A stretch of 64,000 bases of DNA from Nymphaea colorata (taxonomy: Eukaryota > Streptophyta > Magnoliopsida > Nymphaeales > Nymphaeaceae). The notes beneath the pieces are model-generated. The model worked only from the letters and a program-made list of their open reading frames with translations. It had not been told where the DNA came from and searched no databases. Positions 37,611 through 49,115 of the stretch are shown here, one piece after another; positions within the stretch are counted from its first letter, which is position 1; every line of letters begins with the position of its first letter. The position numbers and the translations under genes are program-made. Where the stretch lies: assembly GCF_008831285.2 (NCBI RefSeq), contig NC_045142.1, forward strand, positions 22,877,300-22,941,299, in the 5' to 3' direction.

Positions 37611-39470
37611 ACGATAAGCAATCAGTGCACCACCATAAACTGTCGCTGTTGCGCTTATAAAAATCATTTTTTAGCGATTGATTTTTAATTTTTACTCATC
37701 CGACAACATTGGACGTTCAGTAGATTTGAAAAATTGAATTGGATATATGCCACGACCTAACTTTTTGGATCATAACGCATATTGTAGATGGGTATAAGGA
37801 TCTTGTCATTTTTAGTTGTACCGTATTGTATGAATCCATTTGAATTCAAGTGTTGATATATAAATATATGTAGCTGATGTTCATCTGATTCTTTTGGAGC
37901 TGTAATTGTTCAAAGGAAATCATTCCATATAAAGTTGCATCTAAGACTGGACATGTCCACTGTTCATCTTCAAAGCCACAAACTGTTCTTGAAGAACATC
38001 CTCCATCATCAAGCTTGCTTCCAAATAATGCCGTGTGCCGAATTCGACAAAATTGCATGGCTCCACAATGTACGTCAAGTGATATTAATTGTTTTTTACT
38101 TTTAGAAAAAAAAAAAACTCCAGGATCGTCATGGCATTAAACCACTCAAGGCAAATGTTTTTCAAAATGTAATTTTCAATTTTCTTTTAGAAAGGGAGAC
38201 ATTGTTGTCCATAGAAAGCGTCTACTCATAAAAAAAAAAAACTTATATTCTTAAAAAATATATGCAAGGCGGAGCCATGAATTTTTTGTCACTGGGGCTA
38301 AACTATAGTTTTAAAATTTTAACAATGAACAAAATATAAGTTTTCAAATTTTTGCATATATTAAATTATTATTTTTATTTATATATAAATTTTTAAAGTT
38401 TTTAAAATCTGAAGAGGGCCTACGGCTCCTGCCGACCCCCTTTTCCTATGCCAACTTGGCACCGCAGGCCATATGGCATAGAAGCATGGCACCTGCAGGA
38501 TTCACACAAGTGATGCGACCCCTAATCGCCATTAGCTTCACCAGCTATTCTATGCTCCTCTGATGCTATTCTAACATCTTCCTTAAAGGGACTATCAAAT
38601 TTTAAATGTTTAAAGTTCCAAAAACATCACAGATTAAAGTTTATAGATGATGCTACACTTTGTGATGGGGATTGAAAATTATGATCTTCAACTCTTCAAG
38701 ATAAATTGAATAATATGCAGGTAATTTTCAAATGACAAGCTAAACTTAGTTACTTGCAAGTTATACAGTAAACAAAAGAATGAATTCGCAGTGCATTAGT
38801 GCTCCTCTGATGGCACCGAGAAGAACAGTTGTTTGTAATTAAACAAGAGATCAATATTTTAAGGAAAAATCAATTTTCAGTCAATTTCTTACAAAGATCT
38901 GAATTTTGGGAAGATACCCAAATTTTATATTAAAAAATTCTTTTTTTTTTTTTTTTTTTTTGCAGAACTGTGCACCCACTTCAAATCCCCAAATCGTGGA
39001 CTGCGTTTGTCTGTGATCCCAAAACTCTCAAAAAGGTGATGAAATTTAAGAACTTGGTCGGGATTTCCTGGGAACGAAACCCCAAAGGTGAGTATCAACA
39101 GGAGGAGTAAAGAACAAAAGGAATCACATGCATCTGCCAAAAGGCAGAATGATTGAAATAAATATTAAAGGAAAAATAAACCAACAAAGGAGTCACATGG
39201 TGGCTAGTGTGGGCAGTTGCCCACCCAAGTCTTACAAATTTACTTATTTTGACGTTAATAATTTTATATATTACCATCAATGCAAGGGGTGTAAAGTAAT
39301 TGGGTGAAAGACAAGGGACTTGAAATTTAAATTTTATGGTTGCTCTCACATTCTAGTATGTTATTTTTTTTAGATTGTAAATGATAATAAGTGCGACATT
39401 AAGTTAAAGGATGTATACATTGAGTCTACTAACACCAAAACTTTAAAAATATAAGGTATCACTTTTAAGA

Positions 39471-39544
39471 ATTTTGCATTGAAAATAATTCAAAATTTTT
39501 ACATTGAATTTTGCATTGAAAATAATTTAAAATTTTTACATTGA
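39471..39544. repeat. 37-bp tandem duplication
   Basis: Adjacent units 39471-39507 and 39508-39544 differ at one base. Confidence 0.95.
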
Positions 39545-42500
39545 AAGCAGTTTTTTCTATAAGTAAATATTAAAAAAAAAAACTACCAAATCAGCTTTGG
39601 CATGGTAATCATGCAATATGAAACGGTACGTAATTTAAAATTAAAGTAAATGACAAAAAGAGAAATATTAAAAAATTGGCATTCACCTGTCGCGTTCGAG
39701 TGTGGGCCCGGTACAATGGGTATTCACTGATTCATTACATGATGCACTCAATAACTTCGTGTTTTTTTCACGTTAGATTTGCAAAAGAATTTATTTTATA
39801 AATATATATATATATATATATAAAGAGAGAGAGAGAGATCAAACGGTGAAATTTCAAACCGTCTGTGAAGTTTTCCAAGTTTCACTCCCATTAAGACCTG
39901 CGATAGGTCAGGTCTGTCTGGGTTGAAAAATCGACCCTAGCCCAGGTCTAGTGGGCCTGTCTATTTGGGCCGGTGATTAGGCTGGAAACCGGGCCTCCAA
40001 TGGTGGCTTGACAGCCTTCTCCTTCCTTGTGTGGTTGCCCGCCGAAAAGTGGAGGGGATGGGGGGCAACAGCCTCCCCCATCCTGCATATCATAGAAAAT
40101 ATAAGAGGAAAAAGTTTATATATATATACATATATAAACAAATACATATAATATGTTTAAAATAAATTGACATGATCAAATATATATAATTTTCCTTTTA
40201 CACATTATATATGTATATAATATGTTTAAAATAAATTGACATGACCAAAATATAGATAGTCATGACCAAATAAATTGTGATGAAAGATTCAAAGTTTGCT
40301 CCAACTGTAGGGATGGGAGATTAAAACTGGCTACATCTGTGGTCACTAAAGAGGGCTACACTCTAAGGAGTGTTGCATAGCTGGTCAAGCTAACTATCGG
40401 TGCGACGATGTGACTCCCTTTATTGTACGATGATCACCGAGGTCCCAAAGCAATCCTGAACCCTAAAAACATGAAAAAAGAGGGTGACTTTTTCTCGCAC
40501 AAACTTGAAAACAAACATCGGGAATTCAAGGGGCATTTATTTTGAATAGATTGCAGAGATTCAACAAGGAAAGACCCGCTCCAGAGACCAGCAACAATGA
40601 AAATTTTAGAACCAGCCTGATGCGGACTGACCGCCTTTCCGGGACCATGGTTTATTGGGGGTAGAACTCTAGAGATGGTTTCATTTTCTTTCTTATAAAT
40701 ATCTACTTTATTTTTTTGTTAATAAAGATAGAGGAGCTAAGTCCCAAATGTTTGCCTACAATACTTTTGTTGATAAAGGTAGAGAGGGCTTAATTAACTC
40801 CCAGTGGGGAACATATTCTACAAGGCCCAAAGGCCTTTTGGGCAACTCCTGTTAAAGCTCACAACTTCCAAGATATCCCCACTGACTTGAATGCAATTAT
40901 GCAAAAAGGTAGGCACTAAAAAGACTACATGCAGGTTGCAAAATCTTTTTGGAAACTTGTCCAGCTTTTCTCATTAATTTCAAAGGAAGGCCTCAAGTCA
41001 CACAGATTCACTGTTTAGGCCCCATAGTTTTTTAAATTAGCAAATAGATGCCGTTTATTATTGCCCCCCAAGCTAAAAACTAGTTAAGCCTAAGGGAAAT
41101 GACAGCAATATCATCCGCCTTTGCTTCTGGGACTTGGGAGTGAATCAACATTATTTAACTTATCTTGAAAAGTAATATGAAAAAGTTAGTCAGTGGGCAT
41201 ATGTTCTTGATGACAAACTTTAGCAGATGCTTCCGCTGAACGGTTGACCTTATGTAGGGGTTGTCAGCAAAAGTAGCGCCCATGTTAAAAAATTCAAAAA
41301 AGCAAAAGGTCCTTTTCCGGAATTTAAGGGTAAAAGGTGAGCCTCCAAATGAAAGTTTTCCAAAACTATGAACAACTCAAAACCCAAAATTTGTTCAATA
41401 CTCTAGAGAGAGAGAGAGAGAGATAGTTGCACAATTATATAAACCTTTGCAAAAGATGCAGAAAAATAGAAAATCCAAACACAGAGGGAGGGGGGGGAGA
41501 GAGAGAGAGAGAGAGAGTTGCAGCATTTGAAAAGCTCTTGAAGATGCACAAAAATAGAAGACAGAGACACCCATAAGATATAAAACAGAGCCCAAGGCAA
41601 GAATCACTGCTCAACTGCCAAAGAAGAACCATAAAAAAGAGATCTACTACCGCAGTAGTAGAACAAATCAAATCAGTTCCCAAGGACAAGAGAGAATTAA
41701 ATGGGAGGCAAAAACTGGACCATTTTGAGTAGAACTGCTGAACTGCAGCCAACCAGAGCTGCCATTTTTGATAGTATGTCCATCCACAATGATACAGTGG
41801 ACCACATGAAACCCAGTGCTGCTGCAGCAATAAAGACATGTGCACAGAGGGAGAGAAAGAAGAAATAAAAAAAAAACATTATGTTTGAATCCCATCTTTT
41901 GATGGTAATTTCAAAAGATGCTCACATTTTTTTAATAAATTTTCTGATAGGGCTTCATTTTGTTAACTGTCAGACAGACTTCTAGTTAGATCATACACAA
42001 CATGTGAAACTTCAAATTTTTTAACATTGTCTTTTCAATTCGAAATATGCTCTTTTTCACTTTGCCACCAAAAGGAAACGCGTTACTGCTGCTTCCCTTC
42101 CTTTAGTTTGGAGAATCCTGCTAACCAGAATGATGATACAAGAGTAAAGGTTAAGCACCACTGTGCAGTCGTCAGTCGTCAGGCGTCACCAAGAGTTAAC
42201 TTTCACAGATCCCTTAACCAGGACTATGAGACAAGGATAAAAGTACAGCCTCAGTTGACAGATCTCAGAAACAGCTAAGCATGATGTTAAAAAACAGAAG
42301 CAAAGACCCTTTCATAATTATGAAAGAACAATCACCTAATCTGGAATTTTCCCAAAGTCAAGAAAGCTAGAGGGAGAAAAAAAATGGCTACAACCTCTTT
42401 ACCACCATCATGAAAGTTGAAACTGGGACAACAATCACATGTAGATTGACCAAAAACCAAGAAATAAACAAACTCTGGTTCTCAGATCTCAATGAAGGTG

Positions 42501-43308
42501 GGAGAGCACTAACAAATGAATATAGAAACCAGCCATCAACACTGATCCACACACACATGCACATCTCATAACCATCGTACAACCAATGCCATCACCATTC
42601 ACATCAGTTCTCCACGGTCCTCACACAGGATAATCTTCGCACATGAGCAAACTTTAGAGATTTCAGGAAGTTCTTGTGGGGATCCTACAGAGTTGAAGAA
42701 AACCATGATATACCGACTTAGCTCCAGAAACATGTATTGAGTAGCCTTCAGATGTATCTGCCATCCAACTCAAAGTGAATTTAAAGACAGGACCCACTGC
42801 AACCACCATTATTGCAGCCATGGGATAATTAACAAAATGCCTCCATCCCAACTCCCTGTCAAGAGAGAGAGAGGGAGATAAAGATCCTGATAGAACTCTG
42901 CAAACTTCCAAAAAGAGCATTATCACTTCCTGGCAAATTCTCTCAAAGTTTTTATTTTATGATTTAAGTATCTAACCAAGTGACAGAAGACCAGAGTTAT
43001 CTTATTGGGTTACCGTCTGGGACCAAAACGTGACTTTCAGCAGAGAAGAAAGGGAGAGCAGAAGACTAATGATATCTCAGTCACCATGTGTTTTTTGTCC
43101 TCTGGCTTTACCATCTTCACCAAAACCAAAATTTGGATACAAAGATGAGAAGGAAAATCAGGAGATGGAAGTGCTAGAATTCTGTGCTCAAGATCGATCC
43201 GCAATGCATCATCCATTATTTCGAACAGCTGTGCCTGAAAGCTGAAGCTACAATTGACTCCATGTCTCCGTCCATTTATAAACTCGAGACCATAAATTTA
43301 TAAACTCC

Positions 43309-43311
<3 letters not shown>

Positions 43312-43363
<52 letters not shown>
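43312..43363. repeat. (CT)n(CA)n compound microsatellite
   Basis: A CT array of about 30 bp passes into a CA array of about 22 bp, about 260 bp beyond the stop codon of the DUF1645 gene, probably in its 3' untranslated or flanking region. Confidence 0.95.
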
Positions 43364-43623
43364 GCACATAGAGAAAAGAGGCGAAAGGAACACTTTAAGA
43401 TTTTTGATTTCATTGATCGAAGAAGGATCAACCAGAGGAGACCAAAAACGGAGGCCATCAATGATCTCCATTTCCTTACAGTAAAGACAAAAAAAGGGAA
43501 GGAAGAAGATGAACGCAACAAGTATGTTCAAGAGATAGAGAGAGAGAGAGAGACTGTACATACATTCTCATACTCCCCAAGATGTCCTGATCTCCGCTTC
43601 CGGAAAAGGGTGGCCACCGGCGT

Positions 43624-44718
43624 TTACCTGGAAGGAACAGGGTGATGGTGGAGCGTCTTAGCGAGGCCGTTCACGAGCGAGTAGCTCCGGGAACTAAATC
43701 CCAGGCAACTCAGCAGGCCCTGCCGGTAAGGGAGGTACGTCCTCTTCCTCATCTCTTCCGCCTGCGCCCTCTTCGCGGCGTAGTGCAGCTCGTGAGCCGA
43801 CGGAGCCGGGATCCGCCGTTTTCCGGCGCCATTTCCGCCTGAAGCCTTCTTCTTTTTCTCCGTCCCTCCACCTGGCTTATCCGCCGCTCCGGTCGTCGAC
43901 GTCGCCGCGGAGGCCTTCCTCTCCTTGGAAGGAGAAAAAGAGAGGGCTGACCATGATAGTTTCTCCTTTACGTAGCCCCTCCCTTCGCTTTTGCTCCGGT
44001 ACAGGAAGTCCTTGAGGCTTATCCACCGCTTCGAGCTCCGTCTCGCCGCGGCCGCAGCCGGCGCCGGGTCGGCTGGCTTCCTCTCCTCCTCTTCCTCCTC
44101 TTCCACCGCCACCCGCGGGAAATCCGGCCACCCGAGCTCCGTATTCCGGAGAGGCGAGAGCGACCGTGTCCGCCGGCGGAGCGACCGGTTTTTGGACCGC
44201 AAATCCCTGCCTCGGACGGTAGCATCGTCGTCCGGAGTCTCCACACTAGAGGGTTTACCAAGTTTCGGACCATTTCCCGGCGAGGGCGAGGGCTTCTGAA
44301 TATGGGTCGGAAGACGCATCGGCCGGATCTGCCCATTGAGGAAAAGCTCGTCCGCCGAGATCATCATCGCCGGCGGGCTCGATACCGAGTTGGTCCCGGC
44401 AGCGGGTAACCGTGAAGCGAACTCGAAGTCGGTCGATGGAGAAGGAATCATGCCGGAGATCCTCGCCGGAAAATGGTCGGGCTCGAGGGTAGGGTCCTCC
44501 AAGAAGGGGGTACCGAAGTAGTGCACGGGACTCGTCGGGGCGCTGAAGAAGTAGCCATTGTTGGCAACGGACGGCCTGCCGGGGCTCGACGGTGCGCTCA
44601 CGTACGGCGTCGAGCACGTGCTCTCGAAGTCGTCGTAGCTGCCGGACTCTTGACTCTCTGCTAAGCCTCCCGGCGGCCTCTCCGTTCCCGTCCGTCCTGC
44701 CTCGTTGGTCGCCGCCAT
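43624..44718 (-). CDS. DUF1645 family protein
   Basis: An intronless frame of 364 codons, GC-rich against AT-rich flanks. The layout is that of plant DUF1645 proteins, some of which are reported to affect stress tolerance and grain or organ size. In order: an S-rich motif STCSTPYVSAPSSPGRP at about 33-49, GYFFSAPTSPVHY near 55-67, FEFASRL, SADELFLNGQIRPMRL near 121-136, a basic RS stretch (SLRRRTRSLSPLR), an acidic run near 206-213, SKRWISLKDFLYRSKSEG near 229-246, KEKLSWSALSF, and a basic C-terminal block ending YLPYRQGLLSCLGFSSRSY. Arg/Ser-rich and lacking membrane segments, it is likely a soluble or nuclear protein, but that is inference. The ATG at 44718 is chosen over the in-frame GTG one codon upstream. 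A TATA-like element lies about 75 bp upstream. Confidence 0.9.
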   Translation of the reverse strand: MAATNEAGRTGTERPPGGLAESQESGSYDDFESTCSTPYVSAPSSPGRPSVANNGYFFSAPTSPVHYFGTPFLEDPTLEPDHFPARISGMIPSPSTDFEFASRLPAAGTNSVSSPPAMMISADELFLNGQIRPMRLPTHIQKPSPSPGNGPKLGKPSSVETPDDDATVRGRDLRSKNRSLRRRTRSLSPLRNTELGWPDFPRVAVEEEEEEERKPADPAPAAAAARRSSKRWISLKDFLYRSKSEGRGYVKEKLSWSALSFSPSKERKASAATSTTGAADKPGGGTEKKKKASGGNGAGKRRIPAPSAHELHYAAKRAQAEEMRKRTYLPYRQGLLSCLGFSSRSYSLVNGLAKTLHHHPVPSR

Positions 44719-44791
44719 CACCTTCCTCTCAGAGAGAGAGAGTGAGAAAGAGAGAGCAGGGTTGCCACTCGCAGAAGCCGAGTACCATTAG

Positions 44792-44798
44792 ACTTATA
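44792..44798 (-). promoter_or_regulatory. TATA-like element of the DUF1645 gene
   Basis: Minus strand reads TATAAGT, about 75-80 bp upstream of the ATG, with CT repeats on either side. Confidence 0.45.
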
Positions 44799-45281
44799 GA
44801 GAAAGAGAGAGGAAGTTGCCGAGACATGGAATCTTGAGAGAGACAGAGAAGACCGGGTTGGATATGAGGAAAATAAGTCTCAAGTATCAACGCAAACCTA
44901 CTGTGATAATATTGTGCCAAATTAATGAATCCCTCACAATATAGACGTTATATTTTCTAAAATATCAAATTTAATTTCTTACCCAAATTGTCCTTTCTTT
45001 CTCTCTCATAACTTTCTCTGTTAAAATGCGTCAGTCACCATTTTGAAAATAACTATTACTTTAGTTAAAATAAAATTTTTCTTATATATCAGTTTCTATC
45101 TCATTTATGAGCAGATTAATTAGCCATCCTTTTTTGCCTCAAAAAGTTACTCGTTGGTGGTGACACTGAGGGGGGTCTTTGATGGCTCCCCATTTGAAAT
45201 TCTCATGATCTTAGATTTAAAATCCAACTCTTCTTTTTTCCCCATCTTAGATTTACTATGAACACTGATAGTAGATCTTTT

Positions 45282-45284
<3 letters not shown>

Positions 45285-45357
<73 letters not shown>
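45285..45357. repeat. (AT)n(AG)n compound microsatellite
   Basis: An AT array (45285-45325) joins an AG array (45325-45357), the same compound architecture as at 3978-4059. Confidence 0.97.
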
Positions 45358-45360
<3 letters not shown>

Positions 45361-46017
45361 ATGAACAATATGATATGTTTAATAACGAAAACTAGATCCA
45401 CAATTTCAGGCTTTAGATGTCAAGCACGTCCAAGGACTCGGTGTCCGGAGGAGAAGAAACAATGAATACAATATCATTTATTGGGAAAAGTCGAATCCGA
45501 ATTCGTAATTCAAGTGCTTTGTTTCTTCCCGTGTCTTCAACATCGCTGGCAAACAGAGCTACCTTTCTACGACGGGAAAAAACTAAACGTTGTCAGTAAC
45601 ATCCTGTATCGGCCGATACGCATGTCAATGGTGTATTATGAGACAGTGACTCGACCTGAATCAAGAACGCCATATATTGTATTAATTCCTCTTTAACTGA
45701 AAAAAAATATACATATATTGATATATTACTGAAAGATGTAAAGAAATATAAGATTAATTTAAATATAGTTTTAAAAAATAGTGAAGTAATGAATGACGTG
45801 CTACCATGTATCAGCCGGTGAACCGAGTCGGTTCTCCACAAGGGACCGATTCGGCCCGACGTTCACAACTGCTCGTATTTAACATTATTGCGATCAATAC
45901 AATACTGTCATTATCGCATCGAAGCCGATCCGTTTCGCAGAAAGATACAAAGAATTTGTTCAAATGGTTGTTGCGAATAAAAAATGATAGATAAAAATTT
46001 TATAAATTTCCGGAAAG

Positions 46018-46110
46018 AATAGATATCAACCACAGGATGCCCGTAGGAATCGAAGCAGGAACGTGCCGTTTACACGCTGCCTGTCCAACCATGCTATCCC
46101 GGTTGAGGCA
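46018..46110 (-). mobile_element. tRNA-like segment, candidate SINE head
   Basis: Minus strand carries TAGCATGGTTGG (A-box-like, 46085-46096) and GCTTCGATTCC (B-box-like, 46046-46056). Between them a CGTG/CACG stem closes a 7-nt loop. T-arm pairing fails, so it is not a working tRNA. Ends not resolved. Confidence 0.4.
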
Positions 46111-48019
46111 AAATTCTATAAACTTAATTAGCTAGCTGTGGCAATACAACGTGTCTTTGTCCATTTTAATTTTTCAGCATACTAATCCAACCATACAACT
46201 GCATTGTCTCCCCGGTAATGGAAATGTTTGGATATCTTGGTATTGGTCTTTAAAAATATACTTTAAAAGCATAGTGTTAATAAATGGATTGGATCCAAAT
46301 CAGATACAATTGTCGTGGTATTATTATTCTACGTATCACATAATAATATTCTCTAAGTGGAATCAAAGCTGGAGGCTGGTTGCATCAACTTCTTGCATAA
46401 TAAGTTGGTATTAGTTTGGGGCTTTGCGTTGCTTGTAAGCTGGGGGGTTTAAAGCAGATGTGGGCACCGTGTGGGCAATTGCACACACATACTCTTGAAA
46501 TATATATGTCAAAAATTTTTCATGAGGGGAGCAGAATTATAGGTTCTGAATTTTGATAAAGGCTGGAGTAATATTTTCCAAAAGATTCGTATATTTTTTA
46601 AAATTTGTATGTAATTTTTTTTTTTTTTTTGATGTGGGGCCAAGGGACTCTTTCTTGGCTCTGCCCCCTGCTGGCAGTGTGGGCAATCGCCTACACATGA
46701 CCGCAACCGGTAATAGGTGGTGGTAATGAGATAGGAATTGCAGAACAGCATAACAGAACCTTGCTGGAATCCGGCGAGGGGTTTTTCCGGCGTCAGCCTT
46801 TTGAATGGCGTGAGACAACTCAATTATGTCTACCGCTGAAACAAACAGTCGGTCTCATTTAATGGTACGCAGGGAAGACTGATCATGGCATGCAAGCGTT
46901 CCAAAGTCCTTCCAACGGCAAAACATCTCTCTCTTCTGCACTTGAATTTTGAATTCATTTTGAAACTTTGATCCGTGAAATGCATTAATGGCATATGGAT
47001 CATGTTTATACAATTTTTTTTTATGGATTTTTTTTTTTAAAAAAAAAACACAACAAAAAAAATTTGGAGGTAATAAAAAACATATGTTTATGTTTTTGAC
47101 ATGGTTAAAACAGTGTGAAGTCTTGAAGGATCAACTTCCATCTTTTGGGGGCACTTTCATTTTACTTTTAGGTTTTTTTGGGGGGTCTTTTTAAGGGTAA
47201 TTTTGTCTTTTGTAGTTATATTTTCACTTTTTTTTCCCATTTTGTCTCTATAAAAGAGCTTCTTTTATCCATGTGTTTAGTTTGCGTAAGTGTCATTGAT
47301 ATGGCAAGATAATCCCACAATGGTTTACGAGAAAATTAAATAAAATGAGGAGTCAAAAAAAAAAAATTGCGAGATTTTGAAATAAAAATCCCGTGATTTT
47401 ACCATTATTTTTTTCAAGGTTTTAATATTTTAAAATTTTTAAAGGTTTTTATTTTTTAAAAATTAACAATTTTTTTTAAAGATACAATTTCACCCAAAAA
47501 AAATGTCGATATCTTCCCAATAACCATATTTGTGACTCTTGGATTGAATTTACTTTAGGGTTAGCAAACTTGGTTTTAAATTGACCAAATTGCCCCACTT
47601 TAAAAAAGGGAAAACCCTGAAAAAAGAATGTAATTTTTTTAAAGATGAGAATACCCTTCTCAAACAAACAACCGTTATATATATATATATGTCACATGTT
47701 TACTGATCCTTAGTCCTAAATTTTTTCAGTTGAAAGACAAAGACTCATCAGCAAAGTGTGAAGTATATAAAGAATATATGAGACTGTGGGATTAAGATTA
47801 TAAATGTTTGAATTACCAAAAGATTTCTCTGAACTACTTTAAAATTTCCATATTTGCTTAAAATCTCTGTTTTTTTCAAAATTAGATTGTACACAACTTT
47901 TTTTTTAAAAAATGTCTGAGTGATATGATAAGTTATCACGACGAACTTGTAACTTAAGTTGGGTAAATGAGACAAAAGGAATCCAAACTGATGTTTATGG
48001 TAATCAATGAAAGGAACTC

Positions 48020-48069
48020 AATTAAATCTTTGAGCATATTCATGAATTAAATCTTTGAGCATATTCATG
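48020..48069. repeat. 25-bp perfect tandem duplication
   Basis: Two identical adjacent 25-bp units (48020-48044 and 48045-48069). Confidence 0.97.
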
Positions 48070-49039
48070 AAATAGTAACAAATTGTTCTTTATTGCCAAA
48101 CGACTCGTTTAAGTGAAACTAATGACATATTTGGATGACACACAAAAACCAATTATAAACTTTGTTCTCGCTGCAAAAACCCACTTATGAAAAGGTAACT
48201 TGATTTCAAGCTTGTTTAATAGACAATCTAAATTTATTCTTTTTCATAAATTTGATTTAGTGAATGTCCCTTTAAATTGAAATCAAAAGTTTTTTTTGCC
48301 AATAAATGGCTTGCTGCTTGTCAGCCCCTAGTCCAAGCCAATGCCCAAACCGCAATTAAGGCAAAAGTTCGCTTTTCTATGTTGTATAAGTTAAAGCATA
48401 GTCACAAATAAAGTTTGAGAGTTTTAAAATGCGAGGTTTTCTCGGGTATAATACAATTGTGACTTTGAAAAAGAATGAGAATTTTTTAAAAAATAAAAAA
48501 TAAATAAAATAAAATAAGTGAAAAACTAATAACACAAATATCAAAAAATAACTAGATTTACAACAAATAAAAATAAAAAAATGTCTGACATTATAAAAAT
48601 GAAAAAAGTTAAAATGTAAAAAAAAAACCGTTAAATGTGTGTTTTTAAAACTTTTTTTTAAACACGTTTTTTTTTCAAAAATAACGTGTTTTAAATGAGA
48701 CAACAATTTAGGCCAGTGCCTTAAAAATCGGTTCTTGAATATCAACCGGTTGGTAAATGGACCAATTCAGCTAAATAAATTGTGAATAAGTAAAAATATT
48801 TAAATTTGTTTTCAAAAATAAATAAACATATAGCACCCAATCTTTAATTGTAATAAGGATGTCACAAGGTCGAATTTCTCTTTACTTGGGTCAATAGGAT
48901 TCCATACTGTCCAGAAAAATACTGAAGCCTCCGCTCAACCCTTTATCCATCTAAGTACATACCATGGTTTCGGAGTTTCAAGGTACTACTCCCTCCTTGC
49001 TTCAGCTTGCATGTTAGTGGTTCGTTTTGGTAGCACAAA

Positions 49040-49115
49040 TGGTTGATACCACGGGGATTCGAAATGGGAACAAGTTGCTTATTGGCTCTCGCCCAACAGT
49101 TGCACCAACCTCATA
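49040..49115 (-). mobile_element. tRNA-like segment, candidate SINE head
   Basis: Minus strand has TTGGTGCAACTGTTGG (A-box-like, 49093-49108) followed by ATTTCGAATCC (B-box-like, 49055-49065). This is the spacing of an internal polymerase III promoter, without a complete cloverleaf. Confidence 0.4.

Larger units (their letters stand above)
32971..43623. other. large intergenic region, repeat-derived
   Basis: 10.6 kb without a supportable gene. The start must contain the 3' untranslated region of the TRM-like gene. Visible are a 26-bp perfect tandem duplication (33540-33591), MITE-like segments near 37090-37610 and 37620-37700, degenerate repeat pieces at 38270-38460 and 39180-39320, a 37-bp near-perfect tandem duplication (39471-39544), and a pair of similar AT-rich blocks near 40145-40185 and 40215-40255. 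AG microsatellites occur at 41402-41422 and 41485-41517, and a CT/CA array at 43312-43363. Reading frames at 41395-41895 (minus) are driven by the AG arrays. Confidence 0.65.

Noticed and set aside
41395-41895. Overlapping hydrophobic minus-strand frames
   Set aside because: They run partly through AG/CT arrays, show no conserved domain, and lack splice or promoter support.
43877-44617. Several long overlapping frames on both strands inside the DUF1645 gene
   Set aside because: High-GC shadow frames of the real coding frame.
46018-46110. Functional tRNA gene
   Set aside because: A- and B-box-like words are present but the T arm does not pair and no cloverleaf forms.
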